From positions 1 through 14,811 of the forward strand of contig CAMLKW010000102.1 in NCBI GenBank assembly GCA_946480605.1: 14,811 nucleotides of DNA, in the 5' to 3' direction. Below are positions 1-6,880 of this stretch, in pieces. This stretch comes from an uncultured Roseateles sp. (lineage in GTDB: Bacteria; Pseudomonadota; Gammaproteobacteria; Burkholderiales; Burkholderiaceae). The position numbers were made by a program, and so were the translations under genes. Position 1 is the stretch's first letter; every line of letters starts with the position of its first letter. The notes under the pieces were generated by a model. That model saw only the letters and a list, made by a program, of their open reading frames with translations, had not been told where the DNA came from and ran no database searches.

Positions 1-814
1 TCTTCGCGCAGACGACGTCTTCAGGGATGGGCACGGCGGCGCCGCGCGCGGCCATCGCGGCGATGACGGCCTTGGCCTGGTCCACCAAGTCCGGCTCGGC
101 CAGCGACTTGCCGATCTTGAGGCCCGCCGCCAGCATGAAGGTGTTGGCAATGCCGCCGCCGACGATGAGGCCGTCCACCTTGGCTGAAAGCGCCTGCAGG
201 ATGGTCAGCTTGGTCGAGACCTTGGAGCCTGCCACGATCGCGACCAGCGGGCGCTTCGGGGATGCCAGCGCCTTGGAGATGGCGTCGATCTCGGCCGCCA
301 GCAGCGGGCCGGCGCAGGCGATCTTGGCGAACTTGGCGATGCCGTAGGTGGTGGCCTCGGCGCGGTGGGCGGTGCCGAAGGCGTCGTGCACGAAGATGTC
401 GCAGAGCGCCGCGAGCTTGCGCGACAGCTCCTCGCTGCACTTCTTCTCGCCCTTGTTGACGCGGCAGTTCTCCAGCAGCACCAGCTCGCCCGGGGCCACG
501 TCCACGCCGTCGACCCAGCCGCCCTTCAGCGGCACGGGCCGGCCCAGCAGCTCGGCCATGCGCGCGGCCACGGGCGCCAGCGAATCCTCGGGCTTGAACT
601 CGCCCTCGGTCGGGCGGCCCAGGTGGGACGTGACCATGACGGCCGCGCCGGCGTCCAGCGCCATCTTGATGGCGGGCAGCGACGCGCGGATGCGGGTGTC
701 CTCGGTGATCTTGCCGTTGTCGTCCTGCGGCACGTTCAGGTCGGCACGGATGAAGACACGCTGGCCGGCCACCTTGCCGGCGGCGATCAGGTCGGAGAAG
801 CGGATGACGTTCAT
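1..814 (-). CDS. pgk: phosphoglycerate kinase, C-terminal part cut by window edge
   Basis: Phosphoglycerate kinase transfers phosphate from 1,3-bisphosphoglycerate to ADP, making ATP and 3-phosphoglycerate in cytosolic glycolysis (the reverse direction serves gluconeogenesis). The reverse strand reads from ATG at 814 ([20 protein letters not shown]) through 271 codons without a stop to the left edge. The family is usually about 390-400 residues, so roughly the last third is missing. Visible signatures are RADLNVP (residues 23-29) and SHLGRP (63-68), which belong to the substrate-binding N-domain, then [40 protein letters not shown] and the glycine-rich VGGGIANTF. It lies 60 bp downstream of azlD on the same strand, so it may have its own promoter in that gap. 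No strong Shine-Dalgarno is visible; a purine patch GGACC lies about 10-14 nt upstream. Identity is secure. Confidence 0.97.
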   Translation of the reverse strand, partial: MNVIRFSDLIAAGKVAGQRVFIRADLNVPQDDNGKITEDTRIRASLPAIKMALDAGAAVMVTSHLGRPTEGEFKPEDSLAPVAARMAELLGRPVPLKGGWVDGVDVAPGELVLLENCRVNKGEKKCSEELSRKLAALCDIFVHDAFGTAHRAEATTYGIAKFAKIACAGPLLAAEIDAISKALASPKRPLVAIVAGSKVSTKLTILQALSAKVDGLIVGGGIANTFMLAAGLKIGKSLAEPDLVDQAKAVIAAMAARGAAVPIPEDVVCAK

Positions 815-874
815 GGTCGGGCGGGTCCGTTGAGAAAACTGGCGCGATTCTCGCCGCCCGCCGTTCCGGCACGG

Positions 875-1204
875 TTACCAGCCAAGGCCCAGCTTCAGCG
901 GCAGCATCACCGCCATGCCCACGACGATGGTGCCCAGCAGGCCGCGACGCCAGAAGTAGTAGGCCGTCGCAGCCAGCGCTGCAGGCCAGCGGGCGTCCTG
1001 CCAGGTCGTGATGACCTGGCCTTGCGTCATGAAGACCTCCGGCGCGACGACCGCCACCAACGCCGCCAGCGGAGCCACCTTCAACAACTCGCGAAGCCAG
1101 TCGGGCGTGGGCAGCGGCTGGCTGCCGATCATGAAGAAGCCACGCGTCACCACGGTAATGGCGCCCAGGCCCACCAGCGCGATCCAGGTCATCCACTCCG
1201 TCAT
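875..1204 (-). CDS. azlD: AzlD, small subunit of branched-chain amino acid exporter
   Basis: This is the small membrane partner of AzlC; AzlCD-type pairs export branched-chain amino acids or their analogues across the inner membrane (known for Bacillus AzlCD and Corynebacterium BrnFE). The protein has 109 residues, as expected for the family, and is almost entirely hydrophobic with about four membrane segments. It begins MTEWMTWIALVGLGAITVV and carries RGFFMIG (21-27), LRELLKVAPLAALVAVVAPEV (about 38-57) and a hydrophobic C-terminus ending LPLKLGLGW. The start at 1204 overlaps the azlC stop as ATGA and follows AAGGGGCG as a ribosome binding site. A longer reading frame extends upstream to 1408, but that part lies inside azlC and looks like a shadow. 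Substrate specificity cannot be read from the sequence. Confidence 0.9.
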   Translation of the reverse strand: MTEWMTWIALVGLGAITVVTRGFFMIGSQPLPTPDWLRELLKVAPLAALVAVVAPEVFMTQGQVITTWQDARWPAALAATAYYFWRRGLLGTIVVGMAVMLPLKLGLGW

Positions 1205-1917
1205 GATCGCCCCTTGCGCGCATCCAGCCACCAACCCACGGCGCCCGCCGCGACGATGGCGCACAGGATGTTGAGCTTCAGCGGCAGCGAATAGGTCGCG
1301 ATGGACACGAAGCCTGCCGTGACGGCCACCCACCACAGCATGCGCTCGGTCAGCAGCGAGTACGACAGGCCCAGCAGTGCCATCACGCCGGCAAAGCCTA
1401 TGCCCCAATGCGGCGGGATGCGGTCGGCCAGCAAGATGCCGGTGAAGGAGGCTGCCTGCCAGGTGGGCCAGTTCACGGCCACGCCTCCCAGAAAGTAGAG
1501 CTGCTGGCCCGGCGCCGGTTGCGGGTCAGGGTAGCGCTTCACGAAGTAGACGAAATTCAGGTCGGCCGCGAAGTAGGTCAGCGACAGTCGCTTGGCGCGC
1601 GGCAGGTGGCCGAAGTAGTGGCGCCACTGCGCGCTGAAGATGACGAAGCGCAGGTTCACGCAGAAGGCCGTGGCCAGCAGCACCCACAGCGGCGCACCCG
1701 CAGCGATCAGCGGCAGCGCCGTCAGCTGCGCGCTGCCGGCGAACACCAGCAGCGACATGCCCATGGCCAGCGGCAGGCTGAGGCCGCTCTTGACCATCGT
1801 GATGCCCGTCACCAGACCCCAGGCCGCCAGCCCCAGCGATGGGGAGGCCATGTCGCGCACGCCCTGGCGGAAGTCGTCATCCGCTGCCAGCGCGCGCAGT
1901 TTGTCGATCAACTGCAT
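1201..1917 (-). CDS. azlC: AzlC family branched-chain amino acid permease
   Basis: This is the large subunit of an AzlCD exporter in the inner membrane, predicted to expel branched-chain amino acids when they are in excess. It has 238 residues with several hydrophobic helices. The family core is visible: FRQGVRDMASPSLGLAAWGL (17-36), the small-residue helix FAGSAQLTALPLIAAGAPLW, then CVNLRFVIFSAQWRHYF, typical of AzlC proteins (often written as LNxRhxhY-like). The last helix contains LPLKLNILCAIVAAGAVGWW. azlD follows with a 4-base overlap, supporting a two-subunit transporter. The DUF2807 gene ends 25 bp upstream. The start codon and the G-rich stretch just before it lie inside a perfect hairpin (1915-1938), which may limit translation. 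No Lrp-type regulator gene is adjacent. Confidence 0.92.
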   Translation of the reverse strand: MQLIDKLRALAADDDFRQGVRDMASPSLGLAAWGLVTGITMVKSGLSLPLAMGMSLLVFAGSAQLTALPLIAAGAPLWVLLATAFCVNLRFVIFSAQWRHYFGHLPRAKRLSLTYFAADLNFVYFVKRYPDPQPAPGQQLYFLGGVAVNWPTWQAASFTGILLADRIPPHWGIGFAGVMALLGLSYSLLTERMLWWVAVTAGFVSIATYSLPLKLNILCAIVAAGAVGWWLDARKGRS

Positions 1918-1938
1918 CCCGCCATTGTCGGCGGGATG
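1915..1938 (-). promoter_or_regulatory. hairpin covering the azlC start codon
   Basis: CATCCCGCC (1915-1923) and GGCGGGATG (1930-1938) are perfect reverse complements separated by a six-base loop. In the azlC mRNA the 3' arm contains the AUG and the GGCGGG before it, so the folded form would hide the start site. No U-run follows, so it does not look like an intrinsic terminator for the upstream DUF2807 gene. The structure is seen directly; the regulatory role is inference. Confidence 0.5.
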
Positions 1939-1942
1939 GCTT

Positions 1943-2689
1943 TTACTTCTCGAGGCGACGGACTTTGCCGCTACCGGCGATGGAGGAACTGATCTCCGGC
2001 GAGCCGACGTACTTCACGTCGCCACTGCCGGCGATGGAGACCTTCAGGGTCTTGATGGCCTGCACCTGCGCGTCGCCGCTGCCGGCGATGCTGACCTTGA
2101 CCTCCTCGGCGGCGAAGTCGGCGGCCTTCACGTCGCCGCTGCCGGCGATGCTGACCGACGCACTGGCCGCACGACCCGCCACGACCAGGTCACCGCTGCC
2201 GCTGACCTTCATGGCCAGGCGCTCGGCGTCCAGGTTGGCGAAGCGGATGTCGCCGGAGCCGGCGATGGCGGCTTCGACGCCCCCCGTCTTCATCGCCTCG
2301 ACCTTGATGGTGCCGGAACCCGCCACCGCCACGGCGCGCAGCGCCGGCATCTCGATGGTGAAGCTGGGCGACGTGCTCGTCGACAGGTTGTAGCCCTTCT
2401 TGGGCTGGATGCGCAGCGTGCGGCCGTCCAGCTCGGTCTCGATGTAGGGCAGCAGGTTGCGATCGGCCTTGAGCTCAAGCTTGTTGCCCGCGCCTTGGCG
2501 GATGACCACGTTGAAGCCGCCGCTGAGCGACACACCGTCGAAGCTGCCCGTGTTGCGCGCCTCGGTGGCGATGTCGCCGTTGCCGGTGATGCGCTCACCC
2601 TTGTTGTTCCAGCTCCAGGCCTGGGCCGAGCCGCAGAGGACGGCGGCGCTGACGAGACCAAGGGCGAAGAGACGGCGGGAGGTGTGCAT
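1943..2689 (-). CDS. secreted head-GIN domain (DUF2807) beta-repeat protein
   Basis: The 248-residue product starts with a clear Sec signal peptide, MHTSRRLFALGLVSAAVL followed by CGSAQA, with cleavage expected after residue 24 (AQA/WS); it should be periplasmic or surface-exposed. Next comes SFDGVSLSGGFNVVIRQGAG (about 49-68), the typical opening of the putative auto-transporter adhesin head-GIN domain (DUF2807). The C-terminal half contains seven copies of an 18-20 residue unit centred on AGSG or SGSG, at about 123, 143, 163, 182, 202, 220 and 238, as expected for a beta-helix. The ATG at 2689 is chosen because GGAG lies six bases before it and it gives a compact signal peptide; ATG 2701 and TTG 2704 are in-frame alternatives. 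No biochemical function is established. It sits 114 bp after the lipoprotein gene and 25 bp before azlC. Confidence 0.85.
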   Translation of the reverse strand: MHTSRRLFALGLVSAAVLCGSAQAWSWNNKGERITGNGDIATEARNTGSFDGVSLSGGFNVVIRQGAGNKLELKADRNLLPYIETELDGRTLRIQPKKGYNLSTSTSPSFTIEMPALRAVAVAGSGTIKVEAMKTGGVEAAIAGSGDIRFANLDAERLAMKVSGSGDLVVAGRAASASVSIAGSGDVKAADFAAEEVKVSIAGSGDAQVQAIKTLKVSIAGSGDVKYVGSPEISSSIAGSGKVRRLEK

Positions 2690-2695
2690 GTCGGG

Positions 2696-2699
2696 CTCC
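2696..2699 (-). promoter_or_regulatory. ribosome binding site fixing the DUF2807 start
   Basis: GGAG on the reverse strand lies six bases before ATG 2689. The upstream alternatives at 2701 and 2704 have no comparable purine run at a usable distance, so this site decides the start. Confidence 0.55.
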
Positions 2700-2803
2700 A
2701 TCAAGATTGCGATGGCTGCATCTTGCCGACCCGCCCCGCCCGGCCCCAGGCCCGCGCGACGATGCGCAGGATGGCGGGCATGAAATGCAGCTGGAGGCGC
2801 TGG

Positions 2804-3166
2804 TCAGAGCGCCTTGGCGGGCGAGGCCTTCTCCGCGGTCTTGGCGGCCGGTCGGGCCTCCTCCTCTTCTTCGACCGGCGGCTTCACGCTGCCTGGGCGC
2901 GGCACCACGGGGGCCACGCCTTCCAGCTTGTTCTCGCGCATGTACTCGTCCATCTCGCGCCAGCCGGTATAGACGGCCGCCTTCTGTGCCTTGGGATTCA
3001 GCACATAGCAGTCCTCGATGGCGCGCATCGCATGCCGGCAGGCGCTGCCGATGGCCTTGCCCTCGGCCTCCTTGGCCGCCGCGGTCTTGACGGGGTCCTC
3101 AATGCCCAACTGCTCGCAGGCCGACAGGGCCGCGAGCAGGGGCAGGGCAAGAAGAACGCGCTTCAT
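2804..3166 (-). CDS. predicted lipoprotein, conserved hypothetical
   Basis: The 120-residue product begins MKRVLLALPLLAALSAC, a classic lipoprotein signal peptide with lipobox LSAC and the lipidated cysteine at residue 17. Glu at +2 means there is no Asp-type inner-membrane retention signal, so outer-membrane sorting is likely. The mature part has a short domain with two more cysteines (C43 and C53, spaced CX9C) inside GSACRHAMRAIEDCY, then a Trp- and Met-containing segment, GWREMDEYMRENKLEGV (68-84). The tail is low complexity: proline-rich, then five glutamates (99-103), then Ala/Lys-rich. I recall similar hypothetical proteins in Burkholderiales but no assigned function. It starts 35 bp after htpX on the same strand, so co-transcription with this envelope protease is plausible. 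No clear Shine-Dalgarno is seen. Confidence 0.75.
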   Translation of the reverse strand: MKRVLLALPLLAALSACEQLGIEDPVKTAAAKEAEGKAIGSACRHAMRAIEDCYVLNPKAQKAAVYTGWREMDEYMRENKLEGVAPVVPRPGSVKPPVEEEEEARPAAKTAEKASPAKAL

Positions 3167-3201
3167 GGCTCAGGTATCGGCGGCGCGGGCGGGAACTTGA
3201 A

Positions 3202-4062
3202 TCAGCGCCGGCCACCGCCCTGCCGGGCCATCTCCATCAGGCGCGCCACGCGCTCCTCGGTGGCCGGGTGGGTGGAAAACAGCCCGCGCAGGCCGCCGCC
3301 GGACAGTGGATTCATGATCATCATCTGCGCCGTCTCCGGGTGGGCCTCGGCCGGCGCCATCGGGATGCCCTGGGCGTAGCGGTGGATCTTGTCCAGCGCC
3401 GAGGCCAGCGCTGCCGGGTCGCCGGAGATCTCGGCGCCGCCGCGGTCGGCCTCGAACTCGCGGGCGCGACTGATGGCCATCTGGATCAGGCTGGCCGCCA
3501 GCGGCGCCAGGATGGCCACGGCGATGCCGGCGATGGGGTTGGTCGGGCGGCCGTGTTCGTCACGACCACCGAAGAAGGCCGCGAAGTTGGCCAGCATGGA
3601 GATCGCACCGGCCATGGTCGCGCTGATGGTGCTGATCAGGATGTCACGGTGCGCCACGTGGGCCAGCTCGTGCGCCATGACGCCGCGCAGCTCGCGCTCG
3701 GACAGCACGCGCAGGATGCCGGTGGTCGCGGCGACGGCGGCGTTCTCGGGGTTGCGGCCGGTGGCGAAGGCATTGGGCGCCTGCTCATCGATGAGATAGA
3801 CGCGCGGCATCGGCAGGTTGGCACGCTGCGCCAGCTCGGCCACCATGCCGTAGAACTGCGGCGCCGACGAGGCATCCACCTCGCGGGCGTTGTACATTTT
3901 CAGCACCATGTCCGCGGAGAACCAGTAGCTGAAGAAGTTCATGCCGACGGCCACCAGCAGCGCGATCAGCATGCCGGTCTGGCCGCCGATCATGGCGCCG
4001 ACGGCCATGAACAGCGCCGTGATGGCGGCCATCAGGATGGCGGTCTTCACGAGGTTGAACAT
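3202..4062 (-). CDS. htpX: HtpX, inner-membrane zinc metalloprotease (M48B)
   Basis: HtpX is a membrane-embedded zinc endopeptidase that removes misfolded or damaged inner-membrane proteins, overlapping in role with FtsH. The 286-residue product has the catalytic HELAH (131-135; H131 and H135 bind zinc, E132 is catalytic), and EFEAD (202-206), where E202 is the expected third zinc ligand (M48 ExxxD motif). The conserved end [15 protein letters not shown] lies at about 261-275. Hydrophobic segments lie at about 6-26, 30-50, 141-165 and 177-198. The start at 4062 gives the standard HtpX N-terminus (MFNLVKT) and has GGAG nine bases upstream; the longer frame to 4113 adds a non-hydrophobic extension without family likeness. 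It lies 63 bp after fmt, an arrangement common in Burkholderiales. HtpX is heat- or envelope-stress-regulated in E. coli; no such promoter is evident here. Confidence 0.96.
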   Translation of the reverse strand: MFNLVKTAILMAAITALFMAVGAMIGGQTGMLIALLVAVGMNFFSYWFSADMVLKMYNAREVDASSAPQFYGMVAELAQRANLPMPRVYLIDEQAPNAFATGRNPENAAVAATTGILRVLSERELRGVMAHELAHVAHRDILISTISATMAGAISMLANFAAFFGGRDEHGRPTNPIAGIAVAILAPLAASLIQMAISRAREFEADRGGAEISGDPAALASALDKIHRYAQGIPMAPAEAHPETAQMMIMNPLSGGGLRGLFSTHPATEERVARLMEMARQGGGRR

Positions 4063-4125
4063 TGCAACGAACTCCGGTGGGTGAGTGGACAACGACGTGG
4101 CAGATGGTGCCATGTCGGCCGGATT

Positions 4126-5061
4126 TCAAGCGGTGTCGAAGCGCTCGCCGATCGAAACAGGTCGCGCCTGCAGGAAGGCCGCCGCCGGCCCGCGCTTGCC
4201 GCCGGCCCGCTGCAGCTCGGTGAGCAGCAGCGCACCTTCGCCGCAGGCAACGACCGGACCCGGCGCGATGACCTCGCCCGGCGCGCCGCTGCCCTCGGCC
4301 AGCTCGGCACGCCAGACCTTGACCGCCTCGCATGCCAGCGTCGCCACGCCGCCCGGGAAGGGGTCGAAGGCGCGCAGGCGGCGCTCGATGACGGCGGCCG
4401 GCTGGGTCCAGTCGATGCTGCTCTCGGCCTTCTCGATCTTGTGGGCGTAGGTGACGCCGTCGGCCGGCTGCACGGTGCGCGTCAGCGACTCGGCCTGCAG
4501 CGCCGCCACGATGAGCCGGCCGCCCATGTCGGCCAGGCGGTCGTGCAAAACGGCGGTCGTGTCGTCGGCGCGGATGGGCTCGCGGCCGATGAGCAGCATG
4601 TCGCCGGTGTCCAGGCCCGCGTCCATCTGCATGATGGTGATGCCGGTCACGGCGTCGCCCGCCTCGATGGCGCGGTGGATGGGCGCCGCGCCGCGCCAGC
4701 GCGGCAGCAGCGAGGCATGGATGTTCAGGCAGCCACGCCGGGGCAGGTCCAGCACCCACTGCGGCAGGATGAGGCCGTAGGCGGCGACGACCATCACGTC
4801 CGCGTCGGCCGCCAGCAGCGCCTCGCGCGCCGCTGCGGCGTCGGTGGCGTACTTGCCGTCCAGCTTCAGACCCTGCGGCTGCGCCACCGGGATGCCGGCC
4901 GCCACGGCGCGCTGCTTGACCGCCGAGGCCTGCAGCTTCATGCCGCGTCCGGCGGGGCGGTCGGGCTGGGTCAGCACCAGCGGCACCGTGAAACCGGCGG
5001 CCAGCAACGCATCCAGCGCGACGGCGGCGAACTCCGGCGTGCCGGCAAAGACGACCCGCAT
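4126..5061 (-). CDS. fmt: methionyl-tRNA formyltransferase
   Basis: Fmt transfers a formyl group from 10-formyltetrahydrofolate to the amino group of Met-tRNAfMet, which marks the initiator tRNA. The 311-residue protein matches the usual family length. It opens [20 protein letters not shown], then [13 protein letters not shown] (31-43), [20 protein letters not shown] (113-132) with catalytic N113 and H115, and [10 protein letters not shown] (146-155) containing the catalytic D151. The C-terminal OB-fold-like tRNA-binding domain spans about 205-311, including RAFDPFPGG (230-238). The start ATG at 5061 shares one base with the def stop (TGATG), indicating translational coupling. All key residues are present. 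Confidence 0.98.
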   Translation of the reverse strand: MRVVFAGTPEFAAVALDALLAAGFTVPLVLTQPDRPAGRGMKLQASAVKQRAVAAGIPVAQPQGLKLDGKYATDAAAAREALLAADADVMVVAAYGLILPQWVLDLPRRGCLNIHASLLPRWRGAAPIHRAIEAGDAVTGITIMQMDAGLDTGDMLLIGREPIRADDTTAVLHDRLADMGGRLIVAALQAESLTRTVQPADGVTYAHKIEKAESSIDWTQPAAVIERRLRAFDPFPGGVATLACEAVKVWRAELAEGSGAPGEVIAPGPVVACGEGALLLTELQRAGGKRGPAAAFLQARPVSIGERFDTA

Positions 5062-5597
5062 CAGAACCTCTGGCTGCGCTTCTTGGCCTCGGCCTCGTCC
5101 TCGCGCGTCTTCTTGATCATCTTGGTCTTGATGCGGTCGCGCTTGAGCGGGCTCAGGTACTCGACGAACACCTTGCCCAGCAGGTGGTCCAGCTCGTGCT
5201 GCACGCACACGGCCAGCAGGCCGTCGGCGTCGAACTCGTAGACCTCGCCGTCGCGGTTGGTGGCGCGCACCGTGACCTCGGCATGGCGCTGCACCTTGTC
5301 ATAGATGGTGGGCACGGACAGGCAGCCCTCCTCGCCGTCCACCAGGCGTTCGCTGCGCTTGATGATCTCGGGGTTGATCAGCACGCGCGGCGTGTCGCGG
5401 TCCTGCGAGGTGTCGATGACGACCACGCGCTCGTGCACGTCCACCTGCGTGGCGGCCAGGCCCACGCCGTCGGCGGCGTACATGGTCTCCAGCATGTCGT
5501 CGACGAGTTGGCGGATGCGGGCGTCCACCTCGGCCACGGGCTTGGCGACGGTGTGCAGGCGCGGGTCGGGGAAGCGGAGGATGTTGAGCTGGGCCAT
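5061..5597 (-). CDS. def: peptide deformylase
   Basis: Peptide deformylase is a metalloenzyme (Fe2+ or Zn2+) that removes the formyl group from the N-terminal methionine of nascent proteins at the ribosome. The product has 178 residues and all three signature motifs: GVGLAATQ (44-51), EGCLSVP (90-96, metal ligand C92) and QHELDHL (133-139, ligands H134 and H138 with catalytic E135). The C-terminal tail is rich in Lys, Arg and Glu ([13 protein letters not shown]), as is usual for proteobacterial deformylases. The start [14 protein letters not shown] at 5597 is the canonical N-terminus; a longer frame to 6005 runs antisense through the divergent LysM gene and is rejected. The region just upstream lacks a strong ribosome binding site. 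fmt is directly coupled downstream. Confidence 0.98.
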   Translation of the reverse strand: MAQLNILRFPDPRLHTVAKPVAEVDARIRQLVDDMLETMYAADGVGLAATQVDVHERVVVIDTSQDRDTPRVLINPEIIKRSERLVDGEEGCLSVPTIYDKVQRHAEVTVRATNRDGEVYEFDADGLLAVCVQHELDHLLGKVFVEYLSPLKRDRIKTKMIKKTREDEAEAKKRSQRF

Positions 5598-5724
5598 GAG
5601 TTGTGGGGCCGCGGCCACGGCGGGCGCTTTGTAAGCACTCGCAAGCGGAAGCCGGCCGGGTTGAATGCGGGCAGAATGACCCGGATTTTCGCCGATCCGG
5701 CAATCCCCTCGGAGACCGCGCCCG
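5598..5724. promoter_or_regulatory. divergent intergenic region def / LysM gene
   Basis: These 127 bp separate two outward-facing genes and must contain both 5' ends unless longer overlapping leaders are used. TTGAAT (5661-5666) and AGAATG (5673-5678) are the most promoter-like hexamers, but no pair has both good matches and 16-18 bp spacing. GGAG at 5711-5714 is a usable ribosome binding site for the LysM gene, ten bases before its ATG. Confidence 0.4.
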
Positions 5725-6879
5725 ATGCCCGCTGCCCGCCCCGCCCACATTGTTGCGGCCTGCCTGACCCTCGCGCTGACCTCGGCCTGGGCCCAGACCA
5801 GTTCGCTGCCCATCACGGCCGACCAGCGCCGTGTGGCCGAACAGGTCGCCAGTGCCGGCGTGCCGCTGTCCGAGCTGGCGTCCAACGCGCCCGACAGCCA
5901 CACGGTAAAGGCCGGCGACACGCTGTGGGACATCTCCGGCCTGTTCCTGAAGAGCCCGTGGCGCTGGCCCGAGCTGTGGGGCATGAACCTCGACCAGATC
6001 CGCAACCCCCACCTGATCTACCCGGGCCAGGTGCTGTTCCTGGTCAAGGCCGACGGCCGCGCCCGGCTGCAGGTCGGCCAGCGCGTGGGCGGCGGCGCCG
6101 GCGACACGGTCAAGCTGAGCCCGCAGATGCGCGTATCGCCGCTGGACAGCAACCCCATCCCCACCATCCCGCTGCACCTGATCCAACCCTTCCTGACCGA
6201 TGCCGTCGTGTTCGACACCGACCAGCTCGCGACGGCGCCGCGCATCGTGGCGGCCCAGGAGGGCCATGTGCTGTTGGGCCGGGGCGACCTGGCCTATGCG
6301 CGCGGTGACTTCGCGGGCGCAACGGACTTCCGCATCTTCCGCAACGCCCGCCCTCTGAAGGACCCGGCCACGCAGCAGATCCTCGGCTACGAAGCGCCCT
6401 ACGTCGGCACGGCCGACCTGATCCGTGCCGGCGAGGATCGCAAGCTCGCCAATGGCAAGACCGAGGTCGTGCCGGCCACGCTGCAGATCAAGCAGGTCAA
6501 GCAGGAAGTGGGCATCGGCGACCGCCTGGCCCCGGCACCGCAGCGCAACCTGGAGCGCTATGTGCCCCACGCACCCGACCGGCCCATGACGGGCCAGATC
6601 GTGTCCGTCTACGGCGAGGCGCTGAACGCGGGCCAGAACCAGATCGTCGCGCTGAACCGCGGCAAGCGCGACGGCATGGAGCGCGGGCACGTGTTCGCGC
6701 TGTGGCGCGACGGCGAGCGCGTCACCGACAAGACGGCCGGCAAGCCCGAAGCCATCAAGCTGCCCGACGAACGCCACGGCGTGCTGTTCGTCTTCGAGGT
6801 CTACGAGCGCGTGTCCTACGCGCTGATCATCTCGGTGAAAGAGCCGGTCAAGCCCGGCGACCGGTTCACCGAACCCTGA
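5725..6879 (+). CDS. secreted LysM-domain protein upstream of dprA
   Basis: The 384-residue product has a signal peptide with an AWA/Q cleavage site after residue 23, so it is exported. A single LysM module, which binds peptidoglycan glycan chains, lies at about 58-107: [19 protein letters not shown], then [10 protein letters not shown] and [13 protein letters not shown]. The remaining roughly 270 residues show no catalytic motif that I recognise; they are mixed beta-rich sequence ending [14 protein letters not shown]. The family is common in Betaproteobacteria immediately before dprA and is annotated only as LysM peptidoglycan-binding protein. The ATG at 5725 has GGAG ten bases upstream. dprA starts one base after the stop codon, so the two are almost certainly co-transcribed and probably translationally coupled. 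The function of the large C-terminal part is unknown. Confidence 0.9.
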   Translation: MPAARPAHIVAACLTLALTSAWAQTSSLPITADQRRVAEQVASAGVPLSELASNAPDSHTVKAGDTLWDISGLFLKSPWRWPELWGMNLDQIRNPHLIYPGQVLFLVKADGRARLQVGQRVGGGAGDTVKLSPQMRVSPLDSNPIPTIPLHLIQPFLTDAVVFDTDQLATAPRIVAAQEGHVLLGRGDLAYARGDFAGATDFRIFRNARPLKDPATQQILGYEAPYVGTADLIRAGEDRKLANGKTEVVPATLQIKQVKQEVGIGDRLAPAPQRNLERYVPHAPDRPMTGQIVSVYGEALNAGQNQIVALNRGKRDGMERGHVFALWRDGERVTDKTAGKPEAIKLPDERHGVLFVFEVYERVSYALIISVKEPVKPGDRFTEP

Positions 6880-6880
6880 G

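Noticed and set aside
847..852. GAGAAT on the minus strand as a pgk -10 element
   Set aside because: Only four of six consensus bases match and there is no -35 match at 16-18 bp; such hexamers are expected by chance.
1965..2330. Regularly spaced DNA repeats that could suggest a CRISPR array
   Set aside because: Repeats are imperfect, in reading frame with a protein, and spaced about 54-60 bp with coding sequence between; they encode AGSG rungs.
1640..3379. 579-codon plus-strand open frame across azlC, DUF2807 and lipoprotein genes
   Set aside because: It crosses three genes with clear signal peptides or family motifs on the other strand; its composition is typical of a shadow frame.
3268..5241. 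657-codon plus-strand open frame across htpX, fmt and def
   Set aside because: It is antisense to three secure enzymes with intact catalytic motifs; its sequence is Gly/Arg/His/Gln-rich and matches nothing I recognise.
6863..6875. GGTTC/GAACC hairpin at the LysM gene-dprA junction
   Set aside because: Five base pairs only, fully inside coding sequence, no U-run; too short to claim a function.
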